Assembly: GCF_017876515.1 (NCBI RefSeq)
Contig: NZ_JAGIOC010000001.1
Span: 2,232,001-2,296,000, forward strand
DNA length: 64,000 bases
Source: Brachybacterium fresconis
GTDB lineage: Bacteria > Actinomycetota > Actinomycetes > Actinomycetales > Dermabacteraceae
Direction of reading: 5' to 3'
Of the stretch, positions 24,606-33,774 are shown piece after piece. Under the pieces are notes generated by a model. It had not been told where the DNA came from. It did no database searches and was given only the letters and a program-made list of their open reading frames with translations. The position numbers and the translations under genes are program-made. Position 1 is the stretch's first letter. Each line of letters opens with the position of its first letter.

Positions 24606-24875
24606 CCCCGCCCCGAGGTCACACCGGACACCGCACATGCTGCATGGAATGTGCCCCGTGCCCGCTGCCTGGGGAGGCACGCCGGGCGCCGCGCAGGCGA
24701 GATGAAGGGGCCTGGTGAATCCGCGCACCACCGGCCCGGGATCCCTGGCCGAGCCCGCGGACCGACCCTAGAGTGACCCTGTCAGATCGGCCCGGATCCC
24801 CGGGCCTCCGCAGTGCATCTACCTCGGGTCCACGGTGTGGACCGTCCAAGGCGGCACCCACCGTCCGGAGTCTCG

Positions 24876-26186
24876 ATGTCCACGCAGCAGACGACAGCCC
24901 CCGCCCCGCAGCAGTCCTCCCCGACCCTGCGTCGCGCCGCGGGCACCGCCTATTTCCCGATCGCCTTCATCGCGCGGTTCCCCTTCGCCATGATGGTCGT
25001 CGGCACTCTCACCCTCGTCGTCGCCGCCCGCGACTCGATCGCTCTGGGCGGCATGAACGCCGCGGCCGTCGGCCTCGGTGCGGCGATCGTCGGCCCCCTG
25101 CTCGGCGCCGCCGCCGACCGCATCGGCCAGCGCACCGTGATCCTGGCCGCCGGGATCGCGAACTCCCTGGCGCTGCTCGCGATCGCGGCGGTCGCCTTCA
25201 GCTCCCTGCCCGATGCCTTCGTCCTGCTCACCGGCTTCCTCGTCGGGGCCACCTCTCCGCAGATCGGGCCCTTCTCCCGCAGCCGCCTGGTGCAGCTGAT
25301 CCTCACCCGCCTGCCCGCAGGGCGCCGTGCCCGCAGCCTCAACGCCACCATGGGCTACGAGTCTGCGGCCGACGAGACCGCCTTCGTGTTCGGTCCCATC
25401 GTGGTGGGCCTGCTCGCGACCACCATGAGCCCGGCCGCCCCCATGATCGGCGCCGCGGTGCTCACGCTGCTGTTCGTCACCGCCTTCGCCCTGCACCCCA
25501 CCGCCCGGATCAGCGTCCCCAGCGCCGACGAGCCGGTCGCCCAGGCGCCGGCACGGGAGCTGGCCACCCTCGGCGTGCTGGTGGTCGTCGCGGGCGCCCT
25601 CGGCGTGGGGCTCTTCTTCGGCACCGTCCTCACCTCGCTGACGGCCTTCCTGTCCGATTCCGGGCGCGGCGATTCCGCGGGTCTGGTCTACGGGGTGATG
25701 GGCGTGGGCTCGACGATCCTCGCCCTCAGCATCTCGCTGTTCCCCGAGCGGTTCCGCCTGCGGGCCCGTTGGCTGGTGTTCTCCGCGCTGATGCTCGCCT
25801 CGATGATCGCCTTCAGTCTCGCCGGCGGACTCGGCGGCGTCATCGCGGCGATGGCCGTCGCCGGCATCGGGATCGGACCCACCATCGTGACCCTGTACAG
25901 CCTCGCGGCGGAGCGCAGCCCGCAGGGACGGTCGGCGACGGTGATGTCGATGCTGGGCTCGGCCACGATCGTCGGCCAGTCCGCCGCCTCCGCCCTGACC
26001 GGAGCGGTCGCCGAGCAGGACGGCTCGCAGGCGTCCATGTGGATGCCGGTCGGAGCCGCCGGTCTCGTGGTCCTCGCGGCACTGGTCAACGCGGTGGGCT
26101 GCCGGGACGGGGCGACGCCCTCCGCCGCCGGGGACGACCTCCCGCAGGGCACACCGTTGCTCGCGGAGCAGGCCGACCCGAGGTGA
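24876..26186 (+). CDS. Major facilitator superfamily transporter
   Basis: 436 residues with twelve predicted spans. The loop after span 2 (GPLLGAAADRIGQRT) is the MFS DRxGxR motif, and SRSRLVQLILTRLPAGRRAR lies in the cytoplasmic region between spans 4 and 6. The substrate is unknown; the similarity is to drug or sugar efflux-like members of actinobacteria. The ATG at 24876 follows CCGGAG; an upstream ATG would add 21 unlikely residues. A TAGAGT near 24772 could be the -10. The following gene encodes a secreted protein and is probably a separate unit. Confidence 0.88.
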   Translation: MSTQQTTAPAPQQSSPTLRRAAGTAYFPIAFIARFPFAMMVVGTLTLVVAARDSIALGGMNAAAVGLGAAIVGPLLGAAADRIGQRTVILAAGIANSLALLAIAAVAFSSLPDAFVLLTGFLVGATSPQIGPFSRSRLVQLILTRLPAGRRARSLNATMGYESAADETAFVFGPIVVGLLATTMSPAAPMIGAAVLTLLFVTAFALHPTARISVPSADEPVAQAPARELATLGVLVVVAGALGVGLFFGTVLTSLTAFLSDSGRGDSAGLVYGVMGVGSTILALSISLFPERFRLRARWLVFSALMLASMIAFSLAGGLGGVIAAMAVAGIGIGPTIVTLYSLAAERSPQGRSATVMSMLGSATIVGQSAASALTGAVAEQDGSQASMWMPVGAAGLVVLAALVNAVGCRDGATPSAAGDDLPQGTPLLAEQADPR

Positions 26187-26289
26187 AAGGGTTTGCAGTC
26201 GGGATCACATCACGGCTACGCTCCCTGGCGGACCCAGTCACCTGATCCCCTCCCGGCGAGTCGCCGCGGAGCGAGCGAAGGAGCTCGAC

Positions 26290-27288
26290 GTGCCCGTGCT
26301 GTCCCGATCCGTGCCCACCCTGTCCCGATCCGTCCTCGCCCTGTCCACGGTCGCCCTGGCCTCCGCGGGTTTCGCCCTCGGCGCCGGCCCCGCCTCGGCG
26401 GCGCTGACCACCTACTGCAGCGGAGAGGCCGCTGACGTGACCGTGCCCGGGGATCTCGTGGTCGCCGAGGGCACCTCGTGCGTCCTCGACGGCGTGACGG
26501 TCGACGGCACCACCCGCGTCGAGTCCGACGCCGACCTCGTGGTCGACGACACCACCTTCCACGGCGACGTCGACGTCGCGCCCGACGGCTACGTCGATGC
26601 CACCGCAACCGCTGTCGACGGAACGCTGACCAGCACATCCGGGTACGGCATCTACCTCGAGGACTCCGTGGTCAGCGGTACCCTCCGGTCAGAGGGCCCC
26701 GCGGAGGCCGAGCCGTTCCTGTACTCCTACGACACCACGTTCTCCGACGCCGTGGACGTCGCGCACGGAGTGGTGCACCTGGAGACCGCGGAGATCGCCG
26801 GGGACCTGACCACGGACGGCACGGTCTACACCGACATCGTCGACGCGACCCTCGCCGGCGACCTCAGCATCACAGGCAGCCTGGAGGGCACCGCGATCTG
26901 CGAGAGCGAGGTCGACGGGGACGCCGGCTTCCACGGGAACCAGAGGGTCCAGATCGGCACCGGCATGGATCTGCTCGACTGCTCGGGCATGAACTACTTC
27001 GGCGCGGACGTGCTGATCGAGAACAGCACCGGGGCGGTGGACGTCACCGGGAACATCATCCGCGGGGAACTCCGCGGCGAGGGCAACGACGCCGCACCGA
27101 CCGGCGCCGGGAACCGTGTGCGCGGCGGGACCGGCGGCCAGTTCACCGGTCTGGCGCCGGCGGCACGGACGCTGTCCGCGCCGGCGGCGCCGTCCGACCA
27201 CGCCGACGAGCTCCGGGACCGGCGCTCGGAGCGTCGCTCCGCCGCCGAAGCGGACGCGGAGCTGGCCGGTCCGGCTCAGCTGGGCTGA
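26290..27288 (+). CDS. Secreted repeat protein, beta-helix-like
   Basis: 332 residues. A Sec signal peptide ends in GPASA-A near residue 38. Residues ~50-260 are a regular succession of short beta strands with turns every ~20 residues (GDLVVAEGTSCVLDGVTVDG, ESDADLVVDDTTFHGDVDV, APDGYVDATATAVDGTL), typical of a right-handed beta-helix or bactofilin-like stack. It contains Cys pairs (TYCSGEA, GTSCV, ICESE, LDCSG). The last ~70 residues are Ala/Arg-rich and charged. The GTG start is preceded by GAAGGAG. Extracellular, with no catalytic residue evident. Placed directly before the GH101 glycosidase, it may bind glycans or the surface; this is inference. Confidence 0.75.
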   Translation: MPVLSRSVPTLSRSVLALSTVALASAGFALGAGPASAALTTYCSGEAADVTVPGDLVVAEGTSCVLDGVTVDGTTRVESDADLVVDDTTFHGDVDVAPDGYVDATATAVDGTLTSTSGYGIYLEDSVVSGTLRSEGPAEAEPFLYSYDTTFSDAVDVAHGVVHLETAEIAGDLTTDGTVYTDIVDATLAGDLSITGSLEGTAICESEVDGDAGFHGNQRVQIGTGMDLLDCSGMNYFGADVLIENSTGAVDVTGNIIRGELRGEGNDAAPTGAGNRVRGGTGGQFTGLAPAARTLSAPAAPSDHADELRDRRSERRSAAEADAELAGPAQLG

Positions 27289-27366
27289 TCCCACCCGGAC
27301 GGCACGGCGCGGGATCACCAGGCGCAGCGCCGTTCAACGACGCACACCGACACGATGGAGTTGCAC

Positions 27367-30300
27367 ATGGATCGTCGAAGTTTCCTCCGGGCCTCCGGCG
27401 TCGCCGCAGGAGTCGGCGTCGCGGGCAGCCTTGCACCGGGCGCGGCACAGGCCGCACCGCAGCCGTCGCACGGGGACCCGATCCTGGTGGACCCGCCCGA
27501 GGGCACCGTCGAGATCACCGACGGCGAGCTGCGCGTCCGTCTGCACCCGGATTTTCCCCAGGTCGTGGACTACGCCGTGGGCGGGTCGACGCTCGCCGGT
27601 CGGTTCGGCGGGGCGCACACCACGGTCATGATCGATGACGTCGAGCGTGCCGTCGACGTGGAGCAGCCGCAGCTCGCCGAGGACGCCTCCAGCGCGACGT
27701 ACCGCCTGGCCGTGCCGGATCTTCCCGGCGTCACCTTCGACGCCGTGCTCTCGGTCGGAGGCGGCGTGTTCACGTGGTGCCTGACGAACATCGTCGATCC
27801 CGGCCGTGCAGTCCATCGCGTCTCGGTGCCGCGCCTGGACCTGGTCTCCGCCGACGGCACCGATGTGAGCGCACGGGTGATCACCGCCGATCTGTCCGTG
27901 GATCGCGCCACGAGCGGCGACCGTTTCTACGACCTGGCATCCCAGGAGGCGGGCACCGCCGTCTCCGATCCCACTCACGTCGCACTGCTGCACGGGTCCG
28001 AGCTCGCCGCGGGCTTCGAGACCAACGCGGTCGAGGACAACACCGCCGGGGGCGCGACGGCCGACCGCGTGCAGACCGACAACTCGCGCTATGTCGCCAC
28101 GCTCGCGCAGGGAGACGGCGCCGTCTACGGCACCGTCTCCCCCGGCACCTTCGTGGTGCGCGGCTCCACCGCAGATCACGGTCTGGGGGCGGATGCGGAT
28201 CCCTTCGTGCGGGTGCGGGTGGTGGGCGACGCGAACGGCGACGGCGTCGTCGACTGGCAGGACGCCGCGATCGCCGCGCGCGACGTCGCCGAGCCGATCG
28301 CCGGCTCCGAAGCGGTGCCCGCGCAGGTGATCAAGCGCATCCCCTTCAACATCGTCTCCCAGGCCACACACCCGTTCCTGCGCACCCTCGACGACACCAA
28401 GCGCATCTGCCTGGCGACCGACGGGCTCGGCCAATCCGTCATGCTCAAGGGGTATCAGGCCGAGGGGCACGACTCCGCACATCCGGACTACGCGGGACAC
28501 TGCAACACGCGCGCCGGCGGGAAGAAGGATCTCGACACCCTGGTCACCGAGGGCTCGGCGTGGAACGCCACCTTCGGTGTGCATGTCAACGCCACCGAGG
28601 CCTACTCCGAGGCGCACGCCTTCAGCGAGGACCTGCTGCGCGACCCGATCGAGCCCGGCTGGGGCTGGATGAACCAGTCCTACAAGATCGACGGCCCGAA
28701 GGACCTCGGGACCACCGCGGTGCTGCAGCGCTTCCAGAAGCTGCGCGACGACGTCCCGGACAATCTGTCGTTCCTGTACATGGACGTGTACTACCCCAGC
28801 GGCTGGGAGGGGCAGCGGCTGTCCCAGGAGCTGCAGCAGCAGGACTGGGTGATCTCCACCGAGTGGGCGAACAAGATGCCGCGGGAATCGATCTGGTCGC
28901 ACTGGGCCAATGACGAGAACTACGGCGGCACCAGCAACAAGGGCCTGAACTCGCAGGTGCTCCGATTCCTCGACAACGCCCGAAAAGACGTGTGGAACCC
29001 GGACCCGCTGCTGTGCAACGCCAACGTCCAGGAGTTCGAGGGCTGGACCGGACACCAGGACGCGAACGCCTTCTTCGCCGCGATCTGGGAACGGAACCTG
29101 CCCACCAAGTTCCTGCAGCGCTCCGAGATCGTCTCCTGGGCCACCCCGACGAAGGACGCCCCGGGCCGGATCGTTCTGGCCGACGGCACCGAGGTGACCT
29201 CGTCGGTCGAGTCGGTCTCCGGCACCGAGATCCCCACCGACCGCCTCATCACCAGCGACGGCGCGACCGTCTACGAGGACGGGAGATACCTGCTCCCCTG
29301 GTCCGACGGCGACGAGAGGCTGTACCACTGGAACCCCGACGGCGGCACCTCCACCTGGACGCTGACGGACAGCTGGTCCGGGCCGAGCTCGCTGGTCATG
29401 TACCGACTGACCGATTCGGGGCGCACCGACGAGGTGACCGTGCCCGTCCAGGACGGCCAGGTCACGCTCGATGCCGAGGCAGACACCGCCTATGTCCTCC
29501 ACCCGGGCGACCAGCTTCCCGAGCCGCTCGATCCCCGATGGGGCTTCGGCACGCCGGTGGCGGACCCCGGATTCTTCTCGGGCACGCTGGACGCGTGGCG
29601 CGTGGAGGGCGATGTCTCCATCGAGACGGACGACTTCCGCAACCGCCAGGCTCTGTTCGCGTCGGGGGCGGGGGCATCGATCGCGCAGCACCTGCACGAC
29701 CCTGCGCGCCCGGCCCGGCACTTGCCGGCGGGCACCTGGTCCGCCTGGGCGTGGATCGAGGTCGACCCCACCGGCACCCGGCAGGTGACGGTCTCCGCCA
29801 CCGGTGCGAGGGTGGAGCCGACCGCGCACCAGAGGACTCGGGGCCGCGGGGTGGCGAGCACCATCACCGCCTCGACCGTCGTCAACGCCACCGCCTCGGA
29901 CTCGAAGCACGGCCGGCACTTCCAGCGGGTGCGCGTGACCTTCACGTCCGACGGCTCCCCGGTGGTCTTCACGGTCTCCGCCGCCGAGGGGGACGTCGAC
30001 GTGCGCGTCGACGACGTCCGCGTGGTGCCCTTCACCGCGCCGCAGGACCCCGCGCCGACGGACGAGACGGTCCTGTTCGAGGACTTCGAGAACGTCGACA
30101 CCGGGTACTGGCCGTTCGTGACCGGCGCCGACAACATCGGCGGCGACGCCCGCACGCAGCTCGCGGAGCGGCACGAGCCGTATTCGCAGGCCGGCTGGTA
30201 CGGCCTGGACCAGGACGGCGACGCCGTCGAGGGCGGCAAGCTCACCGACAACGTGCTGCGCGGGACGTGGTCGCTGATGGCCAACGAGGAGAACGAGGGA

Positions 30301-30621
30301 TTGATCCTGAGCACCACCCAGGCGTCCCTGCCCCTGACTCCGGGGCATCGCTACCGGGTCTCCTTCGACCATCAGACCGCCTTCGCCGACACCTACCGGA
30401 TCGTGGTGGGCGAGGACACGGTCGGGGACAGCGTCGTCTCGGAGCAGGTGACCCGCGTGCCCCTGCCGCAGGCCCGGGAGACGGAACGGGTGAGCGTCGA
30501 GTTCGCCGCCTCGACGGACGCAGACACCACATGGGTCGGCATCGAGAAGCTCGGCGGCGGTCGCCAGGCGAACCTGACGATCGACGACCTGCGCGTCGAG
30601 GACCTCGGCCGGGCCGACTGA
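27367..30621 (+). CDS. GH101 endo-alpha-N-acetylgalactosaminidase, Tat-exported
   Basis: 1084 residues. A twin-arginine signal (MDRRSFLRASGVAAG...AQA) leads to export. Residues ~40-310 form the beta-sandwich of family GH101. The catalytic barrel has FLYMDVYYPSGW with Asp473 as the likely nucleophile, VISTEW with Glu499 as the likely acid/base, and SIWSHWANDENYGGTSNKGLN, then FEGWTGHQDAN and LPTKFLQRSEI. The C-terminal ~350 residues are two galactose-binding-like beta domains (FFSGTLDAWRVEGD; LFEDFENVDTGYW). GH101 enzymes release the core-1 disaccharide from Ser/Thr of mucin-type glycoproteins. No LPxTG anchor is present, so it should be secreted. GATGGAG precedes the ATG at 27367. Confidence 0.9.
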   Translation: MDRRSFLRASGVAAGVGVAGSLAPGAAQAAPQPSHGDPILVDPPEGTVEITDGELRVRLHPDFPQVVDYAVGGSTLAGRFGGAHTTVMIDDVERAVDVEQPQLAEDASSATYRLAVPDLPGVTFDAVLSVGGGVFTWCLTNIVDPGRAVHRVSVPRLDLVSADGTDVSARVITADLSVDRATSGDRFYDLASQEAGTAVSDPTHVALLHGSELAAGFETNAVEDNTAGGATADRVQTDNSRYVATLAQGDGAVYGTVSPGTFVVRGSTADHGLGADADPFVRVRVVGDANGDGVVDWQDAAIAARDVAEPIAGSEAVPAQVIKRIPFNIVSQATHPFLRTLDDTKRICLATDGLGQSVMLKGYQAEGHDSAHPDYAGHCNTRAGGKKDLDTLVTEGSAWNATFGVHVNATEAYSEAHAFSEDLLRDPIEPGWGWMNQSYKIDGPKDLGTTAVLQRFQKLRDDVPDNLSFLYMDVYYPSGWEGQRLSQELQQQDWVISTEWANKMPRESIWSHWANDENYGGTSNKGLNSQVLRFLDNARKDVWNPDPLLCNANVQEFEGWTGHQDANAFFAAIWERNLPTKFLQRSEIVSWATPTKDAPGRIVLADGTEVTSSVESVSGTEIPTDRLITSDGATVYEDGRYLLPWSDGDERLYHWNPDGGTSTWTLTDSWSGPSSLVMYRLTDSGRTDEVTVPVQDGQVTLDAEADTAYVLHPGDQLPEPLDPRWGFGTPVADPGFFSGTLDAWRVEGDVSIETDDFRNRQALFASGAGASIAQHLHDPARPARHLPAGTWSAWAWIEVDPTGTRQVTVSATGARVEPTAHQRTRGRGVASTITASTVVNATASDSKHGRHFQRVRVTFTSDGSPVVFTVSAAEGDVDVRVDDVRVVPFTAPQDPAPTDETVLFEDFENVDTGYWPFVTGADNIGGDARTQLAERHEPYSQAGWYGLDQDGDAVEGGKLTDNVLRGTWSLMANEENEGLILSTTQASLPLTPGHRYRVSFDHQTAFADTYRIVVGEDTVGDSVVSEQVTRVPLPQARETERVSVEFAASTDADTTWVGIEKLGGGRQANLTIDDLRVEDLGRAD

Positions 30622-30631
30622 GAGGATCGCG

Positions 30632-30675
30632 CCCCGCGGCCCCGCCGTCGCGATCGACGGCGTGCGGTCGCGGGG
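30632..30675 (+). terminator. Nested hairpin after the GH101 gene
   Basis: Outer arms CCCCGCG (30632-30638) and CGCGGGG (30669-30675) enclose inner arms CGCCGTCG and CGACGGCG. It lies between convergent genes, 11 nt after the GH101 stop. Confidence 0.7.
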
Positions 30676-30721
30676 CCCGCCTCATGATCCCCGGATGGGT
30701 CGCCGCCGGGCGTCGCCAGGG

Positions 30722-32101
30722 CTACCGCCGCAGCACGTGGCGCAGCGCCGTCTCCAGCGTGCGGTGGGTCGCCTCGTAGCCGCTCGCCTCGAGCCGGGCG
30801 TCGGAGACGTTCTGGTCGGTGCGCACCAGCTCGTCGGCCGCGTCGGACCCGAGCAGCAGCCGCGGGCCGAATCCGGGCACCGGCACGAGAGCGGGACGGT
30901 GCAGCACCGCGCCGAGGGTCCGGGCGAACTCCCGGGCGCTGACCGGCTGGGGGCCGACGGCGTTGATCGGCCCGTCCACATCGGCGTTCAGCGCGGCGTG
31001 GGCGAAGGCTCGCACCACGTCGTCCAGCGTGATCCAGGAGGTCATGGCCTCGGGATCGGTCAACCGCCCGCCGAGGCCCGCGAGGAACAGCGGCAGCTGG
31101 GGCTGCAGCGGCCCTCCACCGTCGGACAGCGCCAGACCGGTGCGCAGGGAGACGGTGCGGATCCCGGCCTCGCGCGCCGCATGGGCGGCGCGCTCCCAGT
31201 CCCGCACGAGGTCGGCGAGGACCCCCTCCCCTCCCGGGTCGGCCTCGGTGAGCAGCTCACCGGGGCGCCGCGGGCCGTAGAAGCCGATGGCGCTGGCCTG
31301 CACGAGCGCCGTCGGGCCATCGGACATCCCGGCCAGGGTGCGGGCGATCAGCGCCGTGCCGTGGATGCGGGAGGAGCGGATCTCGTGGCGCACCCCATCG
31401 GTCCAGCGGGTGGCGATGGAGCGCCCGGCGAGGTTGACCACGACGTCGACGCCCTCGAGGTCGGCAGGGTCCAGCGCCCCCGCCTGCGGGTCCCAGGCGA
31501 TCTCGTCGGGGCGCACGCTCGCCTCCCGGACCACCCGGCGCACCGTGTGCCCGCCGGTCTCGAGCAGCGCGGCGAGCTGGGTGCCGATCAGCCCGGAGGA
31601 GCCGGTGATGGCGATGGTGCGCCGCGGGGTGTCGGCGTAGCGGACGTGGAAGTGCAGGTCCTCGCGCAGCTGGCGGTCGCGGAAGGCGAGCAGGCGGCGC
31701 ACCTGCGACCGAACCGGGCCGGCGATGCTCTCGAGACGACGCGGCAGCTCGAGGTCGACGGCATCGCGGACGAGGGTGCCGTGGTCATCGGCGGCGAAGT
31801 GGTGCTCGTGCCGCCAGTCGCGCCAGGGGCCGTGGATCTGCTGGTCGACGAACCGGCCGGCGTCGGCCTCGACCTCGTGCTCGCGATGGCGCAGCACCCA
31901 GCGCGGTCGCACCGGATTCGGGAGTATCGAGGGGCCGAGGCGGGCGCTGACCACCCGGCCGACGCGCAGCCCGCCCGCCGCGGGGTCCTCGACACCGCCG
32001 AGCCCCGGCGGCGTCAGGCGCACGACCGCGCCGGGCCGATCGTGCCAGGCCAGGACGTCGGCCAGCGGGAAGGGCACGCGATGGGTGGTCTCGATCCTCA
32101 C
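30722..32101 (-). CDS. TIGR01777 epimerase with N-terminal SRPBCC domain
   Basis: 459 residues. Residues 1-155 are an SRPBCC-like ligand-binding domain (RIETTHRVPFPLADVLAWHDRPGAV ... HEHHFAADDHGTLVRDAVD). Residues ~160-459 are a TIGR01777 extended SDR: TIAITGSSGLIGTQLAALLETGGH, DVVVNLAGRSIATRW, QASAIGFYG, and the closing WITLDDVVRAFAHAA. In this family the usual catalytic YxxxK is altered to YG with other residues. The fusion is common in actinobacteria. The enzyme is cytoplasmic with unknown substrate; it relates to the cell-division-linked YfcH/SulA group. Start GTG, with AGGGAG upstream. A convergent GH101 gene lies downstream. Confidence 0.88.
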   Translation of the reverse strand: MRIETTHRVPFPLADVLAWHDRPGAVVRLTPPGLGGVEDPAAGGLRVGRVVSARLGPSILPNPVRPRWVLRHREHEVEADAGRFVDQQIHGPWRDWRHEHHFAADDHGTLVRDAVDLELPRRLESIAGPVRSQVRRLLAFRDRQLREDLHFHVRYADTPRRTIAITGSSGLIGTQLAALLETGGHTVRRVVREASVRPDEIAWDPQAGALDPADLEGVDVVVNLAGRSIATRWTDGVRHEIRSSRIHGTALIARTLAGMSDGPTALVQASAIGFYGPRRPGELLTEADPGGEGVLADLVRDWERAAHAAREAGIRTVSLRTGLALSDGGGPLQPQLPLFLAGLGGRLTDPEAMTSWITLDDVVRAFAHAALNADVDGPINAVGPQPVSAREFARTLGAVLHRPALVPVPGFGPRLLLGSDAADELVRTDQNVSDARLEASGYEATHRTLETALRHVLRR

Positions 32102-32137
32102 GGGAGCTCCCTGCCTCGACGATGGTGTCCCGCCACG

Positions 32138-33196
32138 CTACGCATCGCGGCGACGTCGGGGTAGCCCCGGCGCCGCCCTTTCGGTCCCGACGCCGGGCGC
32201 GAGACCTCCGGCGACGCGCAGCACCATCCAGGCCACGGCGATCCACAGCGCCCAGGAGGACACGTCGAGCGCCCAGGCCATGCCCGGGTCGACGGGGCCC
32301 AGCAGATTCTGCGCGATGGCGACGCGGAGGCTGGAGAACAGCCCGTGCCCGATGACGGCGGCCCAGGCCGTGCCGGAGATCTCGCGCAGCACCGACAGCA
32401 GCGGGGCGACGGCGACGATGGTGCCCAGATAGCCGACGGCCTCGCGCGGGGAGAGCCCGAGGGCGAGCACGATCGGCAGGTGCCACAACGCCCACATCGC
32501 CCCGATGCCCAGGGCGGACGGCCAGAATCCGAGGGGCGCGAGCTCGCGGTGCAACCAGCCCCGCCAGCCCGCTTCCTCCCCGATGGCGAACGCGGCCTGG
32601 AGGGCGAACACCAGGGGCACCGTCGTCGCGAGCGCGAGCACCGGAGCAGCGTCCGTGGCCAGCGGGGCACCGGCTCCGAGGCCGATGAGCACCCGCCCGA
32701 GCGGCACCAGGGCGAAGGCGGCGACCGCGCCGAGAGCGGCGATCAGCAGCAGCGACCAGGACGGCACGCCGAGGGAGAGCGCGCGCCACCAGGGTTCGTC
32801 CCGACGGCGCACGAGGAGAGCGGCGAGCAGCGGGGACAGCTGCGCGAGGGGCACCACGACGCCGACGGCCGCGGGCGGCAGCGCTCCGAGCGCGAAGGGT
32901 GCCGACAGGGCGACGGTGACAGCGATCGCCAGGACCAGGAACAGCGCCACCCGGCGCAGGTCCGGGGCGATCGTCGGGCGCGACGGGACGGCGTCGGCGG
33001 GCGGGGTCTGCGGGGCGGGCGAAGTCTGTGGGGCCGACGAGGCCTGCCGGGGCGGCGGGGCCGGCCGGGGCGGCGGGGCCTGCCGGGGCGGCGGGGCCTG
33101 CCGGGGCGGCGGGGCGTCGACCTCGTGCAGGGTCGCGGCGGGATCGGGCCCGTCCGGCACGAGGGGCGAGGAGTGCGGGGCGAGGGACGGCGACAT
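32138..33196 (-). CDS. CPBP-family intramembrane metalloprotease-like protein
   Basis: 352 residues. The first ~100 are disordered and contain four PPPRQA-type repeats. About eight membrane spans follow. The CPBP (Abi/Rce1) motifs are IGEEAGWRGWL near residue 205 (EExxxR), ALWHLPI (xxxH) and VIGHGLFSS (HxxF-like), the metal-binding set of this family of membrane proteases used in prenyl-protein processing or bacteriocin self-immunity. The ATG at 33196 is preferred because AGGAG lies 7 nt before it; longer in-frame starts run into the SRP RNA gene. It sits 130 nt downstream of ffs on the same strand. Confidence 0.85.
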   Translation of the reverse strand: MSPSLAPHSSPLVPDGPDPAATLHEVDAPPPRQAPPPRQAPPPRPAPPPRQASSAPQTSPAPQTPPADAVPSRPTIAPDLRRVALFLVLAIAVTVALSAPFALGALPPAAVGVVVPLAQLSPLLAALLVRRRDEPWWRALSLGVPSWSLLLIAALGAVAAFALVPLGRVLIGLGAGAPLATDAAPVLALATTVPLVFALQAAFAIGEEAGWRGWLHRELAPLGFWPSALGIGAMWALWHLPIVLALGLSPREAVGYLGTIVAVAPLLSVLREISGTAWAAVIGHGLFSSLRVAIAQNLLGPVDPGMAWALDVSSWALWIAVAWMVLRVAGGLAPGVGTERAAPGLPRRRRDA

Positions 33197-33326
33197 CGAG
33201 CGCTCCTGGGATCCGTCGGGGAGCGCCGAGTGCTGCTCCACCTCGTCATCCACCGTAGGAACGCCCTCCGGAGGGCGGAACGGGGATGTCCGCCGCGCCG
33301 GGGTGGGGAAAACCCCCGGGGCATGA

Positions 33327-33420
33327 AGCGACCCCTCGTGCACCTGCCAGAGCTCACCTGCCCTTGCTGCCGTCAAGCCCTGGGGGAGTTCAGCAAGATG
33401 ACACCGCACGAGGGGTCGCT
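33327..33420 (-). ncRNA. ffs: 4.5S signal recognition particle RNA
   Basis: On the minus strand the sequence folds as the small bacterial SRP RNA. Terminal arms of about 15 bp (AGCGACCCCTCGTGC with GCACGAGGGGTCGCT) enclose GGTGTCA, CTTGCTGAACTCCCCCAGG, then the apical loop, GGCAGCAAGGG and GAGCTCTGGCAGGTG, all matching the actinobacterial form. It binds Ffh through the asymmetric and symmetric loops of helix 8 to target membrane proteins. The apical segment reads GGGC-TTGA-CGGC, in place of the usual C-GGAA-G. This gives a UGAC tetraloop of the URRC class closed by U-G. About 94 nt; exact ends are estimated from the stem. Confidence 0.93.
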
Positions 33421-33424
33421 GCCC

Positions 33425-33454
33425 AGTGTAGAGGCGGGAGGACCTCGGTTCCAA
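33425..33454 (-). promoter_or_regulatory. Promoter of ffs
   Basis: On the minus strand, TTGGAA (33454-33449), 18-bp spacer, TACACT (33430-33425), with initiation expected 5-8 nt later at the RNA 5-prime end. Confidence 0.65.
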
Positions 33455-33608
33455 CCGGGAGGGCGCAGATCACGACGACGGTGCCGCGGTGCGGTGCCGC
33501 GGCCGGCCGGCCCGTCGGATCCCGGAGTCCGATCCGGCGAACCGTGTGCTGGGGGCCCGCCGCCGGCGAGGGCTCCCGGGCACATCACGAGTTCGTCACG
33601 AGAGCTTC

Positions 33609-33627
33609 AGAGTGTGCATCACACTCT
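33609..33627. promoter_or_regulatory. Palindromic operator upstream of the AGCS symporter
   Basis: AGAGTGTG-CAT-CACACTCT, a perfect 8-bp inverted repeat. GATTACAGT follows at 33634-33642 and may contain the -10, so a bound regulator would overlap the -35. It resembles GntR-type or CRP-like sites with a short centre; the regulator is not encoded nearby. Confidence 0.6.
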
Positions 33628-33774
33628 CTGACCGATTACAGTGCCGTCAGCACGTGTCCGTGACCGCCCTCACAAGCCGCCCGCTGGCAAGGACGCCATC
33701 AGAGCGGTTCATGGACGCGGATGCCCCGGTCACCACCGGGATGCGAATCTCAGTTTCCCCATCCAGGAGCTCCT

